Shown here in pieces: positions 16,983-24,862 of a DNA stretch of 64,000 nucleotides. How positions within the stretch are numbered: position 1 is the stretch's first letter; each line of letters begins with the position of its first letter. A program made the position numbers and the translations under genes. The notes under the pieces are model-generated. The model was not told the origin of the DNA. It did not search any database and saw only the letters and a program-made list of their open reading frames with translations. Source of the stretch: Hydrogenovibrio sp049975065 (GTDB lineage: Bacteria; Pseudomonadota; Gammaproteobacteria; Thiomicrospirales; Thiomicrospiraceae); NCBI GenBank assembly GCA_049975065.1, contig JBNGDN010000001.1; one strand, written 5' to 3'.

Positions 16983-18301
16983 TTATAAATGAATTGATGA
17001 GTGTGTTTATTGGCCAGGTCTGGCATTCGCTGGCGACTATTGTGTCTAATCTATTTTCTGGATCGCTGTTGCAAGTGTCATCCGGTGGGGCGATGGACGA
17101 AATTAACCGGATTGGCGGCCTGAATGAAAAGGGTGCCACGGTGTTTGAGCAGATGGTGGGCGACTTAATGAACTTGTTGTTGGATTGGTATCCAGCACTT
17201 TGGGATGCTTCTCTTGCGGTGTTTGGCGGTCAGGTCTGGATCCCTTTGTTATTGTTTGTCCTGTTATTGACGTTTTTGGTTGATCTGGTGACTCGGTTGA
17301 TTTTTCGGACATTGGATGGCAAGTTAAAGCGTCACAATAGGTTTTTCTTATCCTCGATTGTGATAGCCATGACCCGTCCGGTGGTGTTTTACATTTGGTT
17401 GTCGGGGTCGGTGCTGGCGCTCCTGACAATGATCAATCATTTCCAGATTTTTACTGAGCTGAAACCGCAGATTCTTGGTTTTCGATCCACTTTGGGTATT
17501 CTGGCCGTGGCCTGGTTCTCCGTGCGCTGGGTGGCTGAAATTGAAATTTACTTGAAGCAGCTCGAAGCCGAAGACCGTCGCTGGGATTCAGTGACCATTG
17601 AAGCCTTGTCGAAAATCATTAAATTAACCGTTTTTGTGGTGACCGGTTTGTTTGTGTTGAGCGAGCTGGGCTTGAATATCACCGGATTGGTGGCCTTCGG
17701 GGGTGTGGGCGCTATGGCCGTGGCCTTGGCCGGTAAGGACATTATCGGTAACCTCTTGGGCGGCATGATGCTCTATTGGGATAAACCGTTTTATGTCGGC
17801 GACTGGATCAGTTCGCCGGATCGCTCCATTGAGGGAACGGTGGAAAGTATCGGCTGGCGCATGACGGTGGTGCGTACCTTTGATAAGCGGCCGCTGTATA
17901 TTCCAAATGGGATATTTTCCACTATCGCGGTGCAAAATCCGTCTCGTATGACCCACCGACGAATCTCTGAAACCATTGGTGTGCGTTATTGTGATGTGGA
18001 TAAGGTGGCGTCCATTACCGCTGACATTAAAAAGATGTTAAGCGAGCATCCGGAAATCGACAGTACGCAAACCCTTATAGTGAACTTTGTAACCTATAAT
18101 CACTCTTCGCTGGATATTATGGTGTATACCTTTACGAAAACAACCGTTTGGGTTCGATTCCATGAAGTGAAGGAAGATGTATTGCTTAAAATCGCTGAGA
18201 TTATTGCGTCGCACAATGCAGAAATTGCCTTCCCAACACGCACTTTGTATGTTGAAGACAGTGTTAAGGTAGAATCGCCAGGCCTGGCAAAAACATCGTA
18301 A
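16979..18301 (+). CDS. MscS-family mechanosensitive channel
   Basis: A 440-residue inner-membrane channel that opens on membrane tension to release solutes. Seen: about five hydrophobic segments, the pore helix GLVAFGGVGAMAVALAGKD, rich in small residues as in MscS TM3, then the beta domain FYVGDWI and a C-terminal alpha/beta vestibule. It is longer than E. coli MscS (286 residues) because of an added N-terminal membrane part. ATGA overlap couples it to nagZ. The last residues include a CCAGGCCTGG copy (S-P-G-L-A). Confidence 0.9.
   Translation: MIINELMSVFIGQVWHSLATIVSNLFSGSLLQVSSGGAMDEINRIGGLNEKGATVFEQMVGDLMNLLLDWYPALWDASLAVFGGQVWIPLLLFVLLLTFLVDLVTRLIFRTLDGKLKRHNRFFLSSIVIAMTRPVVFYIWLSGSVLALLTMINHFQIFTELKPQILGFRSTLGILAVAWFSVRWVAEIEIYLKQLEAEDRRWDSVTIEALSKIIKLTVFVVTGLFVLSELGLNITGLVAFGGVGAMAVALAGKDIIGNLLGGMMLYWDKPFYVGDWISSPDRSIEGTVESIGWRMTVVRTFDKRPLYIPNGIFSTIAVQNPSRMTHRRISETIGVRYCDVDKVASITADIKKMLSEHPEIDSTQTLIVNFVTYNHSSLDIMVYTFTKTTVWVRFHEVKEDVLLKIAEIIASHNAEIAFPTRTLYVEDSVKVESPGLAKTS
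18278..18287. repeat. CCAGGCCTGG palindrome, copy 7
   Basis: Near the end of the MscS-type gene, P-G-L frame. Confidence 0.95.
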
Positions 18302-18330
18302 GCTTTGTAACCCGCTGTCACTCTGCCGCT

Positions 18331-18346
18331 AAAAAAAGGGGGGGGG
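18331..18346 (+). repeat. A7-G9 homopolymer tract
   Basis: Seven A followed by nine G in the 3' region after the MscS-type gene, before its terminator. No gene frame crosses it. Such runs are prone to slippage. Confidence 0.9.
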
Positions 18347-18374
18347 ACACATCATGGTAGACACGATTAGATAA

Positions 18375-18396
18375 GGGTGCGCAAGCGCCCTTTTTT
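18375..18396 (+). terminator. Terminator of the nagZ-mscS unit, usable in both directions
   Basis: GGGTGC, loop GCAA, GCGCCC with one G-T pair, followed by six T. It separates the nagZ-mscS pair from the convergent murB. Confidence 0.85.
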
Positions 18397-18414
18397 GATG
18401 CGCTACGGCGCGAA

Positions 18415-19446
18415 TCATTTCATAATAATGACTTCTTTTTCCAGATGAATGCCGTATTTGTGGTCGATGTCTTCTTGAATGCATTCGGCCAGATCAATGA
18501 TGTCTTGCCCGTTGGCCTTGCCTAGGTTGACCAGTACCAAGGCGTGTTTTTCGGAAACACCGGCTTGTCTCAAGGTACGGCCTTTCCAGCCAGCCTGTTC
18601 AATTAGCCAAGCGGCGGGAATTTTGTATTCATTGTGAACCGTTTTGTGAAACGGGATATCGCCGTGAATGGCGGTGAGCTCTTGATAGTAGGCTTCGGTG
18701 ATCAGCGGATTTTTAAAAAAGCTGCCAGCGTTGCCGTAAATGCGCGGATCGGGTACTTTGTTCTGACGAATATTGATAACAGTGTCAAAGACGTCAATGG
18801 AGCGAACGGCTTCCAGGTTGGGGAAGTCGTCAAGAACCGCTTCTTTGAGCGGATCATACACAAGATTAGGATGTCCGTAGCCTGCTTTTCGCAATCGAAA
18901 CGTCACGCGGTGCACCAATAAACGGTTTTCAAACTCTTGCTTGAAAAGGCTGGTGCGATAACCAAAGTTGCATTCGCTGTTGCGATATTCCTGACGTTCA
19001 CCCGTAAAGAGGTTTAAGGTTTGCACGCGCGTAATGGTATCGCGCGCTTCGGCACCGTAAGCACCGATGTTTTGAACCGGTGCGGCTCCGACGGTGCCCG
19101 GAATCATGGCGAGATTTTCCAATCCCCAGTAGCCGTTTTCAACCGTATATTTTACAAATTCGTGCCATTGCATGCCGGCTCCGACCGATAGCCAGATGTT
19201 TTCGGCATCTTCTTTCATCACCCGAATTTTGTCAAACTGACAGGTGACCACCACCTTTTCCATATCTTGAGTGAAGAGGATATTGCTGCCGCCGCCCATA
19301 ATGACCCACGGGAGCACGGCGAGTTTCATATCCGATCGAAGCACCGGGATGTCGGATTGCTTGCTGATTTCGACAAAATACTGCGTTTTGATGTCGATTT
19401 TGAAGGTGTTTCGGTCTTTTAGGGAATAATTCGCATGAATATGCAT
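18415..19446 (-). CDS. murB: UDP-N-acetylenolpyruvoylglucosamine reductase
   Basis: A 343-residue FAD enzyme that reduces the enolpyruvyl group to make UDP-MurNAc, the second committed step of peptidoglycan synthesis, in the cytoplasm. Seen: the FAD-binding MGGGSNILF, IPGTVGAAPVQNIGAYG, the tyrosine-containing NFGYRTSLFK, the catalytic GNAGSFFKNP and the C-terminal LEKEV glutamate. The YRTS-type insertion and length place it in the type I (E. coli-like) group. It is divergent from the NSS transporter gene, with only 51 bases between starts. Confidence 0.95.
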   Translation of the reverse strand: MHIHANYSLKDRNTFKIDIKTQYFVEISKQSDIPVLRSDMKLAVLPWVIMGGGSNILFTQDMEKVVVTCQFDKIRVMKEDAENIWLSVGAGMQWHEFVKYTVENGYWGLENLAMIPGTVGAAPVQNIGAYGAEARDTITRVQTLNLFTGERQEYRNSECNFGYRTSLFKQEFENRLLVHRVTFRLRKAGYGHPNLVYDPLKEAVLDDFPNLEAVRSIDVFDTVINIRQNKVPDPRIYGNAGSFFKNPLITEAYYQELTAIHGDIPFHKTVHNEYKIPAAWLIEQAGWKGRTLRQAGVSEKHALVLVNLGKANGQDIIDLAECIQEDIDHKYGIHLEKEVIIMK

Positions 19447-19458
19447 ATCTGATATAAT
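19430..19458 (+). promoter_or_regulatory. Probable promoter of the NSS transporter gene
   Basis: TTCGCA at 19430, a 17-base spacer and a perfect TATAAT at 19453, about 40 bases before the transporter start. The boxes lie partly in the 5' end of murB. On the other strand a TATAAT at 19486-19481 could serve murB, but I see no good upstream box for it. Confidence 0.5.
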
Positions 19459-19497
19459 TTTGTAACAAATAAGTAAGGTTATTATAAAGGAATAATG

Positions 19498-20853
19498 ATG
19501 GCGCAGTTGAAACTTTCAACCCAAGCATGGACATCCCAAACCGTTTTTATCTTGGCAGCGATTGGTTCCGCGGTCGGTTTGGGCAATCTTTGGAAGTTTC
19601 CCTACATTACCGGTGAAAACGGCGGTGGAGCCTTTGTGTTGGTTTACCTTTTGTGCATCCTGTTGATTGGTTTGCCGATTTTGATTGCCGAAATCACCAT
19701 TGGTCGAGCTGGACAGGCCAGTCCACCGCAAGCGGTTGCTAATATTGTTCGTACAAAAGGTGCCAGCCGCGGGTGGGTGTTTTTAGGCTTTAATGCTGTT
19801 ATGGGCGGTTTACTGATTTTGACCTTCTACTCGGTGATCGCGGGCTGGGGATTGGCGTATTTTGTGGACAGCTTGACAGGTGCTTTTCAAGGCATGGATG
19901 GCAATCAAGCGCAGCAGTATTTCGATGACTTTGTGGCCAGTCCGACGGGATTGACGTTCTGGCATTCCATGATCATGCTGATGACGATTCTGATCGTTGT
20001 CAAAGGGGTGCGCAGCGGCATTGAACGCGCCATTAACTTTATGATGCCCGCGCTAATTGTGATTCTTGCGGTTCTGCTGGGGTATGCCGCCACCAATGGT
20101 GCCTTGGCAGAAAGCGCGGCCTTTTTGTTTTATCCCGATTTTTCCGAGTTGACCACCCAGTCGGTTCTGGTTGCACTGGGGCATGCTTTTTTTACCTTGA
20201 GTCTCGGCTTCGGCACCATGATGGTGTACGGGTCTTATATGCCGAAAGACTATTCCATTGTGCGTGCCAGTTTGTGGATCGTGGCGGCGGATACCGTCAT
20301 TGCTCTGGTGGCAGGCCTGGTGATTTTCTCGATTGTGTTTGGAAATGGCTTGGAAGCGGGTTCCGGCCCGGGGTTATTGTTTCAGACCTTGCCGATTGCC
20401 TTTGGGCAGATGACTGGCGGTTGGTTTTTTGGCACTTTGTTTTTTGGGATGGTGGTGTTTGCCGCCTTGAGCTCAGCCATTTCCATGATTGAACCGGCCA
20501 TTAGCTGGTTTGAGCAGAACTGGGGCTTTACACGCCGAAAAGCCGCTTGGTCGCTGGGGTTGTTTTCCTGGTTTCTGGGGCTGGGCAGTGTCTTGTCGTT
20601 CAATCTATGGCAAAACGTGCATTTCTGGCAGGATAAAACCTTTTTTGGCCTGATGGACTTTTTGACGTCGAATGTGATGCTGCCGCTGGGGGGCATGTTC
20701 ACGGCACTATTTGTCGGCTGGGTCTGGACGCAATCCGAACGGGATGCCGCTTCCGGTATGCCCGCCCGTTGGTCGCCCACTTATTCGATTCTGACCAAAT
20801 ATGTGGCACCGATTTTGGTGTTTATTGTGTTCTTTGAAAGCGTGGCGGCCTGA
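19498..20853 (+). CDS. Sodium-dependent neurotransmitter-symporter family (NSS) transporter
   Basis: A 451-residue inner-membrane symporter of the SNF/NSS family (LeuT-like), normally importing amino acids or related compounds with Na+. Seen: the first helix signature GSAVGLGNLWKFPYI with the unwound Na+/substrate site, then GENGGGAFVLVYL, and about eleven hydrophobic segments, matching the shorter bacterial MhsT-type. ATG 19498 is chosen over 19495 because AAAGG then stands seven bases away. The substrate is not predictable from this reading. Confidence 0.93.
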   Translation: MAQLKLSTQAWTSQTVFILAAIGSAVGLGNLWKFPYITGENGGGAFVLVYLLCILLIGLPILIAEITIGRAGQASPPQAVANIVRTKGASRGWVFLGFNAVMGGLLILTFYSVIAGWGLAYFVDSLTGAFQGMDGNQAQQYFDDFVASPTGLTFWHSMIMLMTILIVVKGVRSGIERAINFMMPALIVILAVLLGYAATNGALAESAAFLFYPDFSELTTQSVLVALGHAFFTLSLGFGTMMVYGSYMPKDYSIVRASLWIVAADTVIALVAGLVIFSIVFGNGLEAGSGPGLLFQTLPIAFGQMTGGWFFGTLFFGMVVFAALSSAISMIEPAISWFEQNWGFTRRKAAWSLGLFSWFLGLGSVLSFNLWQNVHFWQDKTFFGLMDFLTSNVMLPLGGMFTALFVGWVWTQSERDAASGMPARWSPTYSILTKYVAPILVFIVFFESVAA

Positions 20854-20890
20854 GGCGGTAACGTTACACGGTCAGCATGAAAACAAAAAA

Positions 20891-20912
20891 GCGGGCGCTG
20901 GCCCGCCTTTTT
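20891..20912. terminator. Bidirectional terminator
   Basis: GCGGGC, loop GCTG, GCCCGC with T-rich sequence after it and an A-run before it. It lies between two convergent genes, so it can stop both. Just beyond is a short direct repeat of TTTTTGTGCTTG. Confidence 0.88.
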
Positions 20913-20953
20913 GTGCTTGTTTTTTGTGCTTGTTCTGTGTGAGCACGCCTTTT

Positions 20954-21442
20954 TCAGTATTGCGCCATGTAGCTGCTTTGGATGTGCTTTTGCATTTCCA
21001 GGTTTTCTTGCAGCATTTTGCGTTGCAGCTTGTGCGAGAAGCGCAGAATGGAGCGCATGACGTTGAACATCAGTTTTGGGTTCTGCTCGACCAGTGCTTC
21101 GAATTCATCGCGATGCAGAATCAAGACGGTTGAATGCGATTGTGCTTGCAGGCGCATGGTGTGGGCGATGCCGTCCAGAAAACTCAGTTCACCGATCAGC
21201 GCACCTTTTTTTAAGGTGTTGATGTGCAAGTTTTTTTCATGGCTGATGGGCTTGAGAATTTCAAGCTTGCCTTCGACCAGAATGTAGAGGTTGCCGTCTA
21301 GGGTATCCGGTTCGAATAACACTTCTTCTTTGGCCAGTGTGCGTTGTTTGACGATGTCCGACAGCGCTTCACAGTCTTGCTGGGTTAAATCGGCGCCGAG
21401 CACGGATTCGGCAATCAGTTGAGTTTCAGCGGGTTTTGACAT
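20954..21442 (-). CDS. Single-domain cyclic-nucleotide-binding protein
   Basis: A 162-residue protein with one cNMP-binding (CAP-like) beta-roll. Seen: LYILVEGKLEI and the phosphate-binding segment GALIGELSFLDG followed by HTMRLQAQ; the C-terminus is a helix without a DNA-binding domain. The arginine expected to hold the cyclic phosphate appears as the R of MRLQAQ. It may sense a cyclic nucleotide and act on a partner protein; neither ligand nor partner is visible. GGAG stands eight bases before ATG. Confidence 0.82.
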   Translation of the reverse strand: MSKPAETQLIAESVLGADLTQQDCEALSDIVKQRTLAKEEVLFEPDTLDGNLYILVEGKLEILKPISHEKNLHINTLKKGALIGELSFLDGIAHTMRLQAQSHSTVLILHRDEFEALVEQNPKLMFNVMRSILRFSHKLQRKMLQENLEMQKHIQSSYMAQY

Positions 21443-21506
21443 AAAGCGACTCCTAGTTTTACATGGTTATTAGTTTGAATTTCGTGACGTTTGCGCGGCC
21501 CCTGAG

Positions 21507-21746
21507 TCACTCGTCTGAGTGCAAGCTGGGCGGTGCGGCTTGATCGAGCCGCTCAACCGGAAAAAAGGTGTCAAAGAAAAAGGACAGGCCGACACTGAAG
21601 ACGAGAATCAACACAAACACGATGAGAATGGATCTGGCCTGTTTGTTGTCGATGAATTTTTCTTTCCATTTTTCCTGTTTGACGTAAGGCCAGATTAATA
21701 GAATGAAAACGATCAGCGCGAGAAGTTGCAGAATAATGGACAGCAA
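21507..21746 (-). CDS. Small two-helix membrane protein of unknown function
   Basis: A 79-residue protein with hydrophobic segments about residues 2-20 and 39-60 separated by a basic loop KQEKWKEKFIDNK. I do not recognise a family. The TTG start follows the dapE stop directly (TGATTG), so translation is probably coupled to dapE. It is the last gene of the arsC-like/dapE unit. Confidence 0.65.
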   Translation of the reverse strand: MLSIILQLLALIVFILLIWPYVKQEKWKEKFIDNKQARSILIVFVLILVFSVGLSFFFDTFFPVERLDQAAPPSLHSDE

Positions 21747-22883
21747 TCAGTTCACCAATAAGTTGATTAAAATGTGTTCGTAAATATCCGTCAGTTGATT
21801 TAAGTCGTTCACATTCACGCGCTCATTGAGCTGGTGAATGGTGGCATTTAACGGCCCGAGTTCAATGACTTGTGCACCGGTTTGTGCGATAAAGCGGCCG
21901 TCCGATGTTCCCCCGCCGGTGGAAAGCTGGGTTTCCAAGCCGGTTTTTTGCCGGATGGCCTCGGAAACCGCTTGAATCAACGCGCCTTCCGCTGGAGTAA
22001 TAAAGGGTAAACCGGACAAATTCCATTGTAAATCATATTGAAATTCGCAGCCATCCAAAATGGTATGGACGGCTTGTTTCAGACTGTCCGGGGTTTGTTC
22101 GGTGGAAAAGCGAAAGTTGAAATCCACGACGCAGTCGCCGGGAATGACATTGGTGGCACCGGTGCCGGAATGGATATTGGAAACCTGAAATGAGGTGGGC
22201 GGAAAGTATTCGTTGCCGGTGTCCCAAACGGTGTCCGTCAGGATTTTCAGTGCTGGGGCAAAGGCGTGAATTGGGTTTTCGGCTAATTCGGGATAGGCAA
22301 TGTGACCTTGAGTGCCTTTAACGGTCAAGCGACCGCTAAGCGATCCCCGACGGCCGTTTTTGATGGAATCGCCCAGTTGCTGACTACTGGACGGCTCGCC
22401 TACTAAGCAGTAGTCGTATTTTTCACCGCGCGCTTCCAGTGCTTCAACGACCTTGACGGTGCCGTCCACCGCAGGGCCTTCTTCGTCACTGGTAATCAAA
22501 AAGCCTATCGAGCCTTTATGGTTAGGATATTCGCTGAGGAAGCGTTTGGTGGCGACCATAAAGCAGGCAATGCTGCTTTTCATGTCGGCGGCACCACGGC
22601 CGTATAGATTGCCATTTTCATCAATGTGGGCGGAAAAGGGTGGGTATTGCCACTGATCGGCCGGGCCGGTGGGCACCACGTCGGTGTGGCCGGCAAATAC
22701 GATGACAGGCTTGGCTTCACCGCGTCGTGCCCAGAGATTGCTGACCTCGCCAAACGGCATCGGTTCGATTTGGAATCCCAAGGGGCGAAGGTAATCGGCA
22801 ATCACTTGTTGGCAGCCGTTATCGTTTGGTGTCACGGATTCGATTTGAATTAATTGTTGGGCGAGTTGGATGGTTTCGGTCAT
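21747..22883 (-). CDS. dapE: Succinyl-diaminopimelate desuccinylase
   Basis: A 378-residue Zn-dependent M20 amidohydrolase that removes succinate from N-succinyl-LL-diaminopimelate, in lysine and peptidoglycan precursor synthesis. Seen: FAGHTDVVPTG (metal H and D), YGRGAADMKSS with the bridging aspartate, SDEEGPAVDGT with the catalytic glutamates, LVGEPSS and the C-terminal metal histidine in NATIHQLNE. ATG 22883 is chosen because it follows the upstream stop by one base; a longer frame would run into that gene. Confidence 0.96.
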   Translation of the reverse strand: MTETIQLAQQLIQIESVTPNDNGCQQVIADYLRPLGFQIEPMPFGEVSNLWARRGEAKPVIVFAGHTDVVPTGPADQWQYPPFSAHIDENGNLYGRGAADMKSSIACFMVATKRFLSEYPNHKGSIGFLITSDEEGPAVDGTVKVVEALEARGEKYDYCLVGEPSSSQQLGDSIKNGRRGSLSGRLTVKGTQGHIAYPELAENPIHAFAPALKILTDTVWDTGNEYFPPTSFQVSNIHSGTGATNVIPGDCVVDFNFRFSTEQTPDSLKQAVHTILDGCEFQYDLQWNLSGLPFITPAEGALIQAVSEAIRQKTGLETQLSTGGGTSDGRFIAQTGAQVIELGPLNATIHQLNERVNVNDLNQLTDIYEHILINLLVN

Positions 22884-22884
22884 T

Positions 22885-23232
22885 CTAGGTGTTCTTTTGG
22901 TATTCGGTTTCGTTAAACCCAAACAGCAGGGCGGTGTCGGTTTGCAGCACTGGGCGTTTAATCAGTGTTGGCATCTCGGCGAGTAAGGCCAAGTTGTCAC
23001 CCGCCATGAGTTGGTGTTTTTGTTCGTCACTCAGTTGTTTCCAAGCGGTGCTGCGTTTATTGACAATGACGTCCATCGGCTGACGATTTTGCCAGGCCTG
23101 AAGGGTGTCGAGCGTGAGCGGGTTTTTGCGGAAATCGTGAAATTGATAGTCGAGGTGTTGCGCCTCAAGAAATCGGCGGGCTTTTCGCACGGTATCGCAA
23201 TTGGGAATGCCGTATAGGGTGATCGGGTTCAT
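22885..23232 (-). CDS. ArsC/Spx-family protein (YffB-like)
   Basis: A 115-residue thioredoxin-fold protein. Seen: LYGIPNCDTVRKARRFLE with a single active-site cysteine, and IKRPVL, the loop found in arsenate-reductase-like proteins. YffB proteins sit next to dapE in many gammaproteobacteria, as here, and are thought to handle thiol or glutathione chemistry rather than arsenate. It lies one base upstream of dapE and is divergent from dapD. Confidence 0.88.
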   Translation of the reverse strand: MNPITLYGIPNCDTVRKARRFLEAQHLDYQFHDFRKNPLTLDTLQAWQNRQPMDVIVNKRSTAWKQLSDEQKHQLMAGDNLALLAEMPTLIKRPVLQTDTALLFGFNETEYQKNT

Positions 23233-23394
23233 TCTGGTTTTCCGAGGTTGAGTTCTTATTATTCTGCTATTTTAATCCATTTTAGAGTGGTTTGAGGGGG
23301 AAGATGGTGTCTTTCTCCGGCAGAACGACTTCTCTGTTTTGGTCAGAAACGGTATACTTTGCGTTTTGATTTTGAATGTTAAGAGAAGACTATT

Positions 23395-24294
23395 ATGACG
23401 ATTAAGCGAGTCGGTCATCGTTACAGCGATGCCAAAACGGGTGCCACTTTGGATGTTTGGTTTCCACGTTCCAATAAAGAAATTGCGCGCAACTGTCTGG
23501 CGTTGAAAGCCGGCATCATTAAAAGCGATTTTGTGATGGTTGAGATCGCTTCGGTGGACGCTGCGCCGACCTCGGCGGAAGACGCTTATTTGCGCCTGCA
23601 TTTGTTGTCGGAATGCGCTTACAAGCCGCATGAGATTAATCTGGACGGTGTATTTGGTTTATTGAGCAATGTGGCCTGGACCAGTGCTGGACCGGTGTTA
23701 CCGTCGGAGGTGGAGAACCTGCGTGAAGCGATTGCGGAAGAACCGATTCAGTTGACGATCACCTCGATTGATAAGTTCCCGCGCATGGTGGATTATGTGA
23801 TTCCGGAAGGGGTGCGTATCGGCGATGCGGATCGTGTTCGTCTGGGGGCGCATTTGGCACCGGGCACGACGATTATGCACGAAGGCTTCTGTAACTTTAA
23901 TGCCGGCACCTTGGGGAATTCCATGGTGGAAGGCCGCATCAGCGCCGGTGTGGTGGTGGGCGAAAACACCGACATCGGTGGTGGCGCTTCCATTATGGGC
24001 ACGCTGTCTGGCGGTGGAAAACAGGTGATTTCCATGGGGCAGCGTAATCTGTTGGGCGCGAATGCAGGCCTGGGCATTTCGTTGGGTGACGATTGCATTG
24101 TTGAGTCCGGTCTGTATTTAACGGCGGGCACCAAAGTGAAAATGCCGGACGGTTCCATCGTGTCCGCACGTGATTTGTCGGGGCAGTCCAAGTTGTTGTT
24201 CCGTCGCCACAGTCAGACCGGCGAGGTGCAGGCGATTATGACGGACGGTACGGTTTGGGGCGGCTTGAACGAAGCGCTTCACAGTAACGACTGA
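23395..24294 (+). CDS. dapD: Tetrahydrodipicolinate N-succinyltransferase
   Basis: A 299-residue left-handed beta-helix acyltransferase that adds succinyl-CoA-derived succinate to tetrahydrodipicolinate. Its product, after transamination, is the substrate of DapE encoded divergently. Seen: hexapeptide-repeat coils around VRLGAHLAPGTTIMHEGFCNFN, GNSMVEGRISAGVVVG and ENTDIGGGASIMG. A TATACT box at 23353 lies upstream, but no clear second box is present. Confidence 0.92.
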   Translation: MTIKRVGHRYSDAKTGATLDVWFPRSNKEIARNCLALKAGIIKSDFVMVEIASVDAAPTSAEDAYLRLHLLSECAYKPHEINLDGVFGLLSNVAWTSAGPVLPSEVENLREAIAEEPIQLTITSIDKFPRMVDYVIPEGVRIGDADRVRLGAHLAPGTTIMHEGFCNFNAGTLGNSMVEGRISAGVVVGENTDIGGGASIMGTLSGGGKQVISMGQRNLLGANAGLGISLGDDCIVESGLYLTAGTKVKMPDGSIVSARDLSGQSKLLFRRHSQTGEVQAIMTDGTVWGGLNEALHSND

Positions 24295-24336
24295 TGCTAA
24301 ATTCATAACAACGCCTTCCGTTGTGTGAATACAATG

Positions 24337-24362
24337 AACCCAGCCTCGGAGCTGGGTTTTTT
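24337..24362 (+). terminator. Terminator after dapD
   Basis: ACCCAGC, loop CTCGGA, GCTGGGT with six T in all at its end. It lies 42 bases after dapD and just before the VOC gene ribosome-binding site. Confidence 0.85.
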
Positions 24363-24393
24363 ATGCGTTTTGAAAATGGAACAGGAGAAAAAG

Positions 24394-24810
24394 ATGGCTA
24401 AGGTCATGGGGTTGGATCATGTCAGTATTCTTGTGGCGGATGCGCAGGCCAGTTTGAATTTTTATCAAAGTTTGCTGGGCTTGTCGTTGTTGCAACGACC
24501 GGATTTGGGGTTCCCGGGCTATTGGCTGGATCTGTTAAATGGTCAGAGTTTGCATATTATGCAACTGCCAAATCCGAACGCTGAAACCAGTCGGCCGGAA
24601 CATGGCGGGCGGGATTTTCACTTTGCCTTGTGCGTGGACTCGGTGGCTGACTATGAGGCGCATTTGCAACAACACGGCTTGACCTACAGCCGGAGTCGTT
24701 CTGGACGAAAAGCTCTGTTTGTCAAAGATTTGGATGGCAATGCGTTTGAACTGTTTGAGGTGGGTGATAAGTCGAAAAGCGCAAAGGGGGAAAGTGACCA
24801 GGCCTGGTAA
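24394..24810 (+). CDS. VOC-superfamily (glyoxalase-like) protein
   Basis: A 138-residue vicinal-oxygen-chelate fold protein with paired beta-alpha-beta modules. Seen: the first metal-side strand LDHVSILVAD, HIMQLPN, the central DFHFALCVDS and the C-terminal DLDGNAFELFEV, which carries a probable metal glutamate. VOC proteins include glyoxalases, dioxygenases and resistance enzymes; the substrate is unknown. ATG 24394 follows ACAGGAG. The last three codons before the stop are formed by a CCAGGCCTGG copy. Confidence 0.8.
   Translation: MAKVMGLDHVSILVADAQASLNFYQSLLGLSLLQRPDLGFPGYWLDLLNGQSLHIMQLPNPNAETSRPEHGGRDFHFALCVDSVADYEAHLQQHGLTYSRSRSGRKALFVKDLDGNAFELFEVGDKSKSAKGESDQAW
24798..24807. repeat. 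CCAGGCCTGG palindrome, copy 8
   Basis: Last codons of the VOC gene, Q-A-W then stop; left arm of the hairpin at 24801. Confidence 0.95.
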
Positions 24811-24829
24811 AATGCGTTTTTGCCAGGCC
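24801..24829 (+). repeat. 3' hairpin formed by CCAGGCCTGG halves
   Basis: GGCCTGG at the VOC stop pairs with CCAGGCC at 24823, with an inner AAAA/TTTT stem. No T-run follows. It lies between two convergent genes and may protect or end transcripts. Confidence 0.6.
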
Positions 24830-24862
24830 GGGTGAATTGAGGTGCTTTTTGCGTTAATCGCC

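Noticed and set aside
22885..23232. Arsenate reductase
   Set aside because: Position next to dapE and the YffB-like sequence argue against a role in arsenate resistance.
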